A stretch of DNA of 64,000 nt from the NCBI GenBank assembly GCA_963827935.1, contig CAWHCN010000004.1, forward strand, positions 1,860,001 through 1,924,000. Reading direction: 5' to 3'. This DNA is from DATFNV01 sp963827935 (GTDB lineage: Bacteria > Planctomycetota > Planctomycetia > Gemmatales > Gemmataceae). Shown here one piece after another: positions 52,711-61,490 of the stretch (position 1 is its first letter; every line of letters begins with the position of its first letter). The position numbers were made by a program, and so were the translations under genes. Below the pieces are notes generated by a model, which was not told the origin of the DNA, searched no databases, and saw only the letters and a list, made by a program, of their open reading frames with translations.

Positions 52711-54076
52711 GTGAACCGCAGCACCCTCAAGGCGCAACTGCAAGAGGACGGCATCGAATACCTGCTCGTGCAGTTCGTGGACATTCACGGGTCGCCCAAG
52801 GTGAAAATGGTGCCGGCCGGCTGCCTGGACGACGTGGCCGACGTGCGGGGCCGGCTTCGCGGGCGGGGCCGTCTGGGGCATGGGCCAGAACGCCTGCGTC
52901 CCACGACATGATGGCCCGCATCGACCCGGCCAGCTACACCCCGCTGGCCTGGAAGCCCGGCCTGGCCCGCTTCGCCGCCGACCTGTACGTGGATGGCCGG
53001 CCGCACCCCTTTTGTCCGCGCGTCAACCTCAAGCGCGTGCTGGAGGACGTGCGCCGCGCCGGCTACGTCTTCAATGTCGGCGTCGAGCCGGAGCATTTCC
53101 TGGTCAGCCGCACGCGACGACGGCCGCATCGTCCCCTGGGACCCGGCCGGCGTCGATACGCTGGCCAAGCCCTGCTACGACTTCAAGGGACTGGCCGCAG
53201 CGCCTGCGATTACCTGCGCGACATGAACGACGCCCTGCAGCAAGCTCGACTGGGGCGTCTACCAGTCGGACCACGAGGACGCCAACGGCCAGTACGAGAT
53301 CAATTTCAACTATGCCGACGCGCTGACGACGGCGGACCGCTTCATCTTCTTCAAGATGCTGGCCGCGGAGACGGCGCGGAAGTACGGGGCCATCGCCACG
53401 TTCATGGCCAAGCCGTTCGCCGACCGCACCGGCAGCGGCGCCCACATGCACTATCACCTGGCCGACGCCGAAACCGGCCGCAACCTGTTCGCGGCGGAGA
53501 CCGACCCGCGCGGCCTTGGGTCTGTCGCCGACTGGCGTATCACTTCCTGGGCGGCGTCCTGGCCCACGCCCGCGCCCTGTGTGCCGTCACCTCGCCGACC
53601 GTCAACTGCTACAAGCGGCTGCAGATCGGACAGGGATTGACAGGCACGCACTCCGGCTTCACCTGGACGCCGGCCTTCGTCACCTACGGCGACAACAACC
53701 GCACGCAGATGATCCGCACGCCCGAGCCCGGCCACGTCGAGGATCGCACCGTGTCGGCGGCGTTCAACCCGTACCTGGCCTTCGCCGCCTACCTGGCGGC
53801 CGGCCTGGACGGCATCCAGCCGCCAGCTCGATCCCGGGCGAACCCAATCGCGGCAACATGTACGCCCTCGCGCCGGAGGAGATGGCCAGCCGCGGCATCC
53901 GCACGCTGCCGCAGAGCCTCGACGAGGCGCTGGACGAGCTGGAACGCGACGAGGTGATCCAGGCCGGTTTGGGCCCGATTTACCCGGAGTTCCTGCAACT
54001 GAAGCGCAAGGAATGGAACGATTACCACCGGCAGGTGACGGCGTGGGAGGTGGAGCGCTATTTGACGATGCTGTAA
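52711..54076 (+). pseudogene. GlnT/GmaS-like glutamine synthetase family protein, six frameshifts
   Basis: A glutamine-synthetase-fold ligase of the GlnT/gamma-glutamylmethylamide synthetase branch, which joins glutamate to ammonia or an amine using ATP. Parts in order: QEDGIEYLLVQFVDIHGSPK, PASYTPLAWKPGLARFAADL, YVFNVGVEPEHFLVSRT, NGQYEINFNYADALTTADRF, ATFMAKPFADRTGSGAHMHY, GTHSGFTWTPAFVTYGDNNR and ALAPEEMASRGIRTLPQSLD. Breaks near 52850, 53112, 53205, 53242, 53515 and 53825. Motifs for metal and substrate are preserved, so indel errors are likely, but six in 1.4 kb leaves decay possible. Restored length about 450 residues. Confidence 0.85.
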
Positions 54077-54111
54077 AATGCCAATGACAGCAGGGGAAAG
54101 GGTGACCGGCG

Positions 54112-54284
54112 TAGCCCCCGGAGGGGGCGGCGGAGTGTAGCCCCCTCCGGGGGCTAAGGCAGGCGTTGTGGCACGGTCTCCTGACCGTGCCGCCCGGCCT
54201 GACCGAAGGTCTCCCGGAATCCGCGAAGGTTGCGTGGAGACCTTCGGTCGGCTCAAGTGGCACGGTCAGGAGACCGTGCCACAA
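54112..54284. repeat. Two nested hairpin repeats after the GlnT-like gene
   Basis: TAGCCCCCGGAGGGGG (54112) pairs with its complement ending at 54156. Then TTGTGGCACGGTCTCCTGAC at 54166 pairs with the arm ending at 54284, with an inner pair GACCGAAGGTCTCC/GGAGACCTTCGGTC. The second element belongs to the family at 36837-37044. The first hairpin could terminate the GlnT-like gene. Confidence 0.75.
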
Positions 54285-54328
54285 CGATGCCTCATAAACG
54301 CCGTTGATACTGGATCCGCGTGGTCACA

Positions 54329-54634
54329 TCAGTCCTGCGGCGATTCTTCGGTCGAAGCCCGCTTGCGGTTGCGCTTCTCGTCCGCCTCGTCGCGGCCCTC
54401 GAAATGGTCCACGGCCAGGTCGTGGAGGAGGAGGGTGCTGGCCCACATGCCCCACAGCCCGGCCACCGCGCGATGCTCTTCCTCGTGGGTAAAATAGGCT
54501 TCGGCGGCCCGCACCTGCTCCGGCCTTGGTGCCTCCACCGTGACGCCTGGCAGCGGCGCCGGCTGCTCCGGCGGCTGAACCACTTCCGGCGGAATCACCA
54601 CCTTCGGGGCAACCATCGCGAACTCTTCGGACAT
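54329..54634 (-). CDS. Hypothetical protein, acidic with Pro-rich start
   Basis: A 101-residue protein: PKVVIPPEVVQPPEQPAPLP leader, then RAAEAYFTHEEEHRAVAGLW and ASTLLLHDLAVDHFEGRDEA, with a charged tail. The helical middle with LWGMWASTLLLHDL looks folded. No family is recognised; similar proteins occur in planctomycetes only, as far as I can tell. Good codon bias and a normal ATG ending at 54634 support it as real. Confidence 0.55.
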   Translation of the reverse strand: MSEEFAMVAPKVVIPPEVVQPPEQPAPLPGVTVEAPRPEQVRAAEAYFTHEEEHRAVAGLWGMWASTLLLHDLAVDHFEGRDEADEKRNRKRASTEESPQD

Positions 54635-54728
54635 GGGTGGTCTCCTCGAACCGATGGGCGGGAGTGGCGACTTGCATGCAGTATAACGCGGGGCGGGGCG
54701 GCGGGCGAGGGGGGATGGGCCGGTCCCC

Positions 54729-55128
54729 TCAATTCAGCAGTGCTACGAACCCCGCCTGCTCAAAGTGATGGTCGCCGGTCAACGCCTCGGCGACGGATTC
54801 GCGCCTCATGACGATAAAGGAAATGCAGTCGGTCAGCGACCATTCCTTGTCGGCGCGAGTGACATAGAGGCGGATTCCTTCCTCGTGAAGCTGCATATCG
54901 AACGACACAACCTGAACGTTCGCATCTGCCAGGAGTGCCTGGCGGGTTTGCAAGAACATGTTCCGGTGCCGGGACCGGGCCAGCCCCGTCGGCCAGTTCC
55001 GTCAGGACCCACTCCGTCGTGATGAGCTTGTCGACGAGACCCGCATACTCCAATGCCCTGGCGTGGCTCTCATCGTTCTTGTTGAGCAGAGCCAGGAAAT
55101 AGAAGGTATCGGCGAAGACCTTGCTCAC
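54729..55128 (-). pseudogene. PIN-domain toxin (VapC-like), one frameshift
   Basis: A PIN toxin of about 133 residues. The first Asp is in MSKVFADTFYFLALLNKND, a Glu in TTEWVLTELADG, and the later acids in YVTRADKEWSLTDCISFIVM and ALTGDHHFEQAGF. That ending is the normal PIN C-terminus. A break near 54975, between LADG and MFLQTRQALL, is in a GGGCCGG run. It overlaps the antitoxin gene by ATGA. If the base is restored the toxin is complete. Confidence 0.83.
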
Positions 55129-55337
55129 CGCTTCGGACTCCCGTGAATATAGTGATCGTGGTTGCGGGCCATGTCGGCGGGCAGATCATCGACGGTGCCA
55201 GCCAGTTTCAAGAGCCGGTCGCGGAGCGTTGTGGCCGGAATGTCGCGGACAATCACCTCAACACGCGCCCCTTCGGGGAGCTGCTGGGCGTCGTCGAGAA
55301 CGATGACGCCGTTTTCCACCTTGCCCTCAAAGCTCAT
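55125..55337 (-). CDS. Antitoxin of the PIN pair
   Basis: A 70-residue protein: MSFEGKVENGVIVLDDAQQL, PEGARVEVIVRDI, then a helix and a charged tail. The first part resembles the DUF104/AbrB-like antitoxin sheet (GKVENGVIVLDD). The tail DLPADMARNHDHYIHGSPKR is likely to bind the toxin. The ATGA overlap with the toxin gene supports the pair. Confidence 0.75.
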   Translation of the reverse strand: MSFEGKVENGVIVLDDAQQLPEGARVEVIVRDIPATTLRDRLLKLAGTVDDLPADMARNHDHYIHGSPKR

Positions 55338-55518
55338 GGTCTACCTCGATCAAGGAGGACGGCGATGCCATTCGTCACGACGCCGGAGACGATGTTAGAC
55401 ATTACCCCAGGGTCAGTATAACGCAGCCCCGCCCCGCCGGGGAGGAAATCGGGCGAGTCTCTCTGTGTTGACAACTGTCACCGGCGGATCATAATGGACC
55501 CGGTATTGAGGTGTTGTG

Positions 55519-55746
55519 ATGGCAAAGCGACGGCCCAGGCATCCTGATAAGGAAATCGAGATGGCAGTGCAGTACGCCGAGGCGAACGGCTGGACCTGCA
55601 CCGTCCCGGGTGGGCATGCCTGGGGCATCCTTTGGTGCCCGCATGGGCAACGAGGCGGCTGCCATTTCGGGGTCTGGTCCACGCCGCGTAATGCACACAA
55701 TCACGCGCGGTTCATTCGGCGGAAGGTGGATCACTGTCCGCACTGA
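55519..55746 (+). CDS. HicA-like small protein of a two-gene module
   Basis: A 75-residue basic protein: HPDKEIEMAVQYAEANGW, then TVPGGHAWGILWCPHGQRGG, CHFGVWSTPRNAHNHARFIR and RKVDHCPH. The helix followed by a GGH strand resembles the double-stranded-RNA-binding fold of HicA mRNA interferases (GSH strand with a catalytic His), but it has extra Cys and His residues (C, H in WCPHG, CHFG, DHCPH) that could bind zinc. The next gene follows 13 bases on. A decayed copy lies at 31816. Role unknown; a toxin role is an inference. Confidence 0.7.
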   Translation: MAKRRPRHPDKEIEMAVQYAEANGWTCTVPGGHAWGILWCPHGQRGGCHFGVWSTPRNAHNHARFIRRKVDHCPH

Positions 55747-55759
55747 CATAGAGGCCAAC

Positions 55760-56302
55760 ATGGCGAAGCAAGAGTACGAATTTACCTTGATCCTCTCTGG
55801 CGTGCGCGAGTTGTCGCGCGAAGTTCTGGACGCGTTCTACGAGGCGGGTTGCGACGATGCCCTGATCGGCATGCGCGATGGAGTCGCCTATGCCGACTTC
55901 TGCCGCGAAGGCGCGTCACTCTCGCAAGCGCTGCTCTCGGCCATTCGGGACGTGGAGAAGGCCGGAGTCGGTGCCAGAGTTGAGCACGTCGAGCCGGATG
56001 AATTCGTGACCATGGCCGAAATCGCCCGCCGGCTCCAGATGAGCCGCGAAGGCGTGCGCAAACGGGTGGCCGGGCTGCGCGGGCCGGGCCACTTCCCCCC
56101 TCCCGCCGGAAGCCTGACGCGGCGATCCCCGCTCTGGCACTGGTCCGACGTGCTCCGCTGGCTGCACACGCACGGGCCCAAAGATCGAACGGAAAGCCCG
56201 GCTTCGAAGCAGGTGAGACTCGACATGGAAGCGGGCTCACAGATCGCAGCGGTGAACGCTGCCCTGGAGCTGCGCCGCGCACAGAACCGGGAGAGGCACT
56301 GA
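55760..56302 (+). CDS. Two-domain partner with C-terminal HTH
   Basis: A 180-residue protein. Domain 1 (about 1-85) is alpha/beta: EYEFTLILSGVRELSREVLD, DDALIGMRDGVAYADFCREG, SLSQALLSAIRDVEKAG. Domain 2 (about 90-140) is a helix-turn-helix with a wing: VTMAEIARRLQMSREGVRKR, VAGLRGPGHFPPPAG, SPLWHWSDVLRWL, as in AlpA/excisionase-like DNA-binding proteins. It should bind DNA, perhaps its own promoter, and may control or neutralise the small protein upstream. The tail contains charged helices. A version without the HTH is at 31965-32225. Confidence 0.75.
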   Translation: MAKQEYEFTLILSGVRELSREVLDAFYEAGCDDALIGMRDGVAYADFCREGASLSQALLSAIRDVEKAGVGARVEHVEPDEFVTMAEIARRLQMSREGVRKRVAGLRGPGHFPPPAGSLTRRSPLWHWSDVLRWLHTHGPKDRTESPASKQVRLDMEAGSQIAAVNAALELRRAQNRERH

Positions 56303-56473
56303 ATCTTTTGCGCGGGATCATGGGATCCGGAACGGCTCGCAATGCCTCTTCCGACCGGACCCATTCCGGACGCGGGCAGGCGGTGAGATAGTCCTCGACC
56401 CGGCCGGCGTTTGTGGTTACTCTGCACGGGTCCCCCAACGTCCGCCGCATCCCGACCCGCGGAGGGATTGATC

Positions 56474-58825
56474 GTGACCCGGACCGATCGACTCCTGCGT
56501 CTGTGCGCCTTCATCGTCCTCACCGGCCCGTTTCTGGTGCACGGCGAGCCACCTGTGGGTGAAGCGAAGCCCAAGGCAGCCGCGCCGGGCAAAGGCGGTC
56601 GCACCGATCTGTATGGTGATCCGCTGCCGGAGGGGGCGGTGGCGCGGCTGGGGACGGTGCGGTTCCGCGCCCGCTCAACTCAGTCGGTGGTCTTTAGCCC
56701 CGACGGCAAGACGGTTGCAGCCGGCTATTCGGATTTCACGATCCGGATTTGGGAAACCGCCACGGGGCGGGAAGTCCGGCGCATCACCGGCTTCCGGAGC
56801 AACGATGTCGCCTGCGTCGGATTCTCCCCGGATGGCAAGCGACTCTTTTCGCACGATTCCGAGGACGGACTCCGCGCCTGGGACCTGACCACCGACAAGG
56901 AGGTGCCCAAACCGTTTGACACCGGTCCCGTGTCGCCTGACTTTCTCCGCACACCGGACGGCAAAGCAAGGGTGACGACCGACGGGCGGGGGTCAATTCG
57001 CGTCTTGGACAGCGCCGGTAAGGTGCTGCGCACAATGGGTGAGAGCAACACGGGCTCCCTGCTCGCCCTTGCACCGGACGGGAAGACGATCGCTGCCAAG
57101 GGTAAGGATGGCACGACCCTATGCCTGTGGGACGCGACGACCGGCAAGGCGCTGCACCAGCTGAAAGGCCACGACAAAGAACTCCTCTGCCTGACATTCT
57201 CGCCAGATAGCAAGCGGCTTCTTTCCGGCGGCAATGACCGAACGGCCCGAGTGTGGGACGTGGAGTCAGGCAAACAGCTGCATCGCTTCTACCGGCCGGA
57301 GCCCCACTGTCACTACAACGTCTTCGGTGCCTGGTCGCCGGACGGCAAGACGTTGGCGCTGGCCGGCTGGGACGGCGTGTTGCGCCTGTACGATGCCGTC
57401 ACTTACAAGGAGCGGTTCGACTTCGGCGGACACCACGGCTGGATCACGACGCTCGCCGTGTCGCCCGACGGCAGGCGTGTCGTCACCGCCAGCGAGGATC
57501 GCACGGTGCGCCTTTGGGACGCCGCAAACGGGAAGGAACTGCGCATTCTCGGGGAAGGCTCGAATTTCCTTTATTCGGTCGCCTGGTCCCCCGACGGCAG
57601 GACGGTAGCGCTGGCGTCCCTGACGGGCGAGGTGCGGCGCTGGGACGCGACAACCGGGAAAGAGTTGTCCGAGTTTCGTGCGGAGAAACATCGGCCCTGG
57701 CGCGTCGCCTTCTCGCCGGCCGGCGACCTGCTGGCATCGGTTGACGCGACGGTCTGCCTCTGGGACGCAGCGTCGGGCAAGCTCCTGCGCCGGCTGCCGG
57801 GCGACCACATGGCGGAAGGGCTCGCCTTCTCGCCGGACGGCCGGTTCCTGGCCACCGGAAGTCAGGACCATCTGATCCGGCTCTGGGATGTGGCGTCTGG
57901 GAAGGAAGTCTGCCGCTTCGCCGGGCACGACAACTGGGTGGAGCACGTCGCCTTCTCGCCAGACGGCCGCACCCTGGTGTCGACCAGCTCCGACTGGACG
58001 ATTCGGCTGTGGGAGCTTGCGACAAGCCGAGAGCGGGGTCGCCTTGGCGGCAAGCAGCGCATGACTACGCCGATCGCGTTCTCGCCTGACGGCCGTTTCC
58101 TCGCCTGGGGCGGGAGGGATCGTCTCGTCCACGTCCATTCATTCGCCGAAGACAAGGAGGTAAGGCGGTTCGTGGGCCACGATGGCGAGATCGCCTCGCT
58201 GGCCTATTCTCCCAATGGCAAGCGGCTCTTCTCGGCGAGTTACGACACAACGGCGCTGGTGTGGGACGTGGCCGGCATCGGCGGCGGAAGAGCGGAAATG
58301 AAGCGGCTGACGGCCGACGAGGCTGTGACGTTGTGGCGTGACCTTCAGGGCGACGACGGGGCCAAGGCGTACCGCGCGATTTGGCAACTGGCCGCGTCGC
58401 CGAACGAGACATTGCCGCTGGTGCGCGAGGTACTCAAGCCGGCAGCCGTGCTCGATGGGGCGCGACTGATGAAACTGATCGCGGACCTCGACGACGAGGA
58501 CTTTGCCGTGCGAGAGAAGGCGACGAAGGAGTTGGAGCAGGCCGGGGACCAAGCCGAACCGGAGCTACGCAAGGTGTTGAAGGGCAAGTCGTCTGCGGAG
58601 GTTATTCAGCGCACGAATCGCTTCTAAGGGCGCTTCGTGGGGTTGAGACATCGCCGGAGCGTCTACGACAATCGCGGGCGCTGGAAGCGCTGGAGCGTAT
58701 GGATTCGCCAGCGGGGCACGAACTGCTGGAAGGCTTGGCCAGGGGGGCGCCAGCGCCTGGCTGACCAAGGAGTCCAGCACGGTGCTGAAGCGATTGGGAA
58801 AGCCGGTCGCAAAGCGGGCACCGTG
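56474..58825 (+). pseudogene. Secreted WD40-repeat protein, copy 1, frameshifted end
   Basis: It starts at a GTG (VTRTDRLLRLCAFIVLTGPF) after GGAGGGATT. A signal peptide (to about 24) is followed by GEPPVGEAKPKAAAPGKGGR and then about 13 WD40 blades (FSPDGKTVAAGYSDFTIRIW, FSPDGRFLATGSQDHLIRLW). A C-terminal helical domain (LMKLIADLDDEDFAVREKAT) resembles HEAT-type planctomycete tails. Breaks near 58614 and 58752 hide the normal end, which reads LTKESSTVLKRLGKPVAKRA. Without them it has about 783 residues. A tandem paralogue follows with the same leader. Confidence 0.87.
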
Positions 58826-58916
58826 AGCTGGAACGAAAACAGGGGCGGCCCCCGATTGCGGTTACGCTGCCAGGGCCGCCACGTCCGCCGCACCCCGACC
58901 CGCGGAGGGATTGCTC

Positions 58917-61490
58917 GTGACCCGGCCCGATCGAGTCCTGTTGCTGTGCGCCTGCCTCGTCCTGGCCGGCACGGTTCCGGCACGCGGCGAGCCACCTGTG
59001 GGTGAAGCGAAGCCGAAGGTAGCCGCGCCAGGCAAGGGCGTTCGCACCGATGCGTATGGCGATCCGTTGCCGCAGGGGGCCGTCGCACGCCTAGGGACGG
59101 TTCGGTTTCGCCACCTGAAAACGATCTGGGCTTTGGCGTACTCGCCTGACGGCAAGATGCTGGCTGCTGCCGACGGTGACGGAGTCGATAGCCATCGCGG
59201 CCTCAGTTGGCATGGGCCGGCCCAGGGGACGATTCGCCTGTGGGACCCGGCGACCGGCAAGGAAATCCGCCGCCTCACCGGCCACAGGGGACCCATTCGC
59301 CGACTCGCGTTTTCCGCTGATGGCAGGCTGCTGATGTCACTCTGCGAGGACGTCAGACTGTGGGACCCTGCCACCGGTAAGGAACGCGAACTGGCTAGGG
59401 TGGAAGGGGCTGTCCGCTGTGCGACCCTCTCTTCAGACGGGACGATGCTGGCGGTCGGCCTGGAGGGTCAGGTCCGGTTGCTCGACGTGGCGAGCGGAAA
59501 GGAGGTCCGGCAGTTCCGGTTCTCCGGGGACTTCATACAGGCTGTGGCCCTATCGCCCGACGGTAAGACGATGGCCGCCGCGTGCAAGAACAGCGCCCAC
59601 CTTTGCGACGTTGCCACGGGACGGGAACTCCGCAAGTTTTCGGACGCGTCGCCCGGCCCAAAGCTGGCCTTCTCCCCAGACGGAAAGCTACTGGCGACAG
59701 CGGAGTACTACCGTCCTGTACGGCTCTGGGACGCCGGGACGTGCAAGCAGTTGCACACGCTGGGACGGGACGGCGAGGGCGGTAACTTCTTCGCATTTTC
59801 ACCGGATAGCAAGGCATTACTCGCCGGTCCGGTTGATGACACGACACTCTGGGACGTGGCGACGGGAAAGGAAATCCGTCGGTTCGGGGGGAAGCGCGGC
59901 TTCCAGTTCGCCGGCGCCTTCGCCCCCGATGGCAAGACACTCGCGTTGAGCGACGACCATGCCGTGCGCCAATTCGAGGTGGCAACGGGCAAGGAACTGC
60001 TGCCGCGAACGGCGCACGCGAGTGATTTGGACGTTCCTGGCCTTTTCGCCCGACGGCAAGACGATACTCACCGGTGCCGATGGACTACTGGCGTGGGACC
60101 CGGCCACAGGAAAAGAACGGATGCCCTTCGGCTCACGCGCGACGGTGGGTGCAGCCGTCTACACGCCCGATGGGAAAACCATCGTCGCGGGCTACCACCA
60201 GGCGCAGGCGATCCTCCTCCGGGAGGCGGCCACCGGCAAGGAACTAAGCCGCTTCGCTGGCCAGCCCGGCGAAGTGGACTTCATCGCCTTGCTCGCCGGC
60301 AGCAAGTCGGTCGTCTCCATGAGTGGGCATCGCATAGATCGTGTAGGGAACCTATGGGAAAACAGGTCTGATGGCAGCTTACGCGTTTGGGACATGGCGA
60401 CGGGGAAAGAGACACGCCAGGTGGGGAACCCGCTGGGGATCGAATTCGGGTATCGAGGGATAGAGCCGGCGCTGCCTGCTCGGCCGACGGGCGCTTGTTG
60501 GCGGTGGGGGAGCGCCTGGAGGCGGGCCCGCAGGTCCGGGTGTGGGATGGCGCCAGCGATCGGGAGCAGGCCAAGCTGGACCAACCCGACTGGGTCCTCG
60601 CGCTGGCCTTCACCCCGGACGGAAGGCGGCTCGTCTCCGCCGCGTTCGACCCCCCTTCTCGTTTTCCCATTCGTCTTTGGGAGGTTGCGTCAGGCTCAGA
60701 GGTGTGGCGGCACGTGGAGACGGAATACGCCACCGTCGCCCTTGCGGTATCACCGGACGGCGGAGTGATCGCCGCCGGCGGCACGGACGGCCTGATACGC
60801 CTATGGGACCTTGCGACGCGCAAGGAGCTGCGCAAGCTCGCAGGGCACCAGGGTCCGGTCCTGGCAGTTGCATTTTCCGCCGACGGGCGCCGCCTCGTCT
60901 CCGGCGGCCGCGACACCACCGCCCTCATCTGGGATGTGGCCGGCGTGTTGCCGGCGGTGCCAGCGACCCGCCTTGGCGCGGCGGAACCGAAGGAACTGTG
61001 GGACGCGCTGGCAGGCTGCGGACGCCGCCGCTGCACTCAAGGCGGTGCGCCGCCTGGCCCTAGCCCCGACACAGGCGCTGCCGCTTATCGGCGAGACCCT
61101 GGCCAATCAGCCCGCCGCTGACCCCGCTCGTCTGGCGCGACTTGTCGCCGATCTGGACGCTAGCGAGTTCGAGAAGCGCGAGGCGGCCGTTGCCGAATTA
61201 ACCCGGCTCGGCAACATCGCCGAGCCGGCCCTCAGATTGGCGCTGGAGGGGAAGCCTTCCGAGGACCTACGCCTCCGGGCCGAAGCACTGCTGAAGAAAA
61301 TGGACCACCGGTTGAAGCCGGCAGAGTTGCAAGCGGTGCGGGCGCTGGAGGTGCTGGAACTCATTGCCACGCCCGACTGCGCAAACTCATCGAGTCGCTG
61401 GCAAAGCACTCAGCCAGCCCGTGGGTAGCGGAGGAGGCAACCACTGTGCTGAAACGACTGGCGAAGCCGGTCGCAAAGCGGGCGCCGTGA
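58917..61490 (+). pseudogene. Secreted WD40-repeat protein, copy 2, four frameshifts
   Basis: A tandem paralogue of copy 1 with the same GTG start and GGAGGGATT site (VTRPDRVLLLCACLVLAGTV). The leader GEPPVGEAKPKVAAPGKGVR is nearly identical. WD40 blades (LALSPDGKTMAAACKNSAHL; VAFSADGRRLVSGGRDTTAL) are followed by the same tail: PARLARLVADLDASEFEKRE then ATTVLKRLAKPVAKRAP. Breaks lie near 60032, 60475, 61010 and 61377. The shared upstream block (CACCCCGACCCGCGGAGGGA) shows that the duplication included the promoter region. The IS110 element lies just downstream. Confidence 0.85.
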
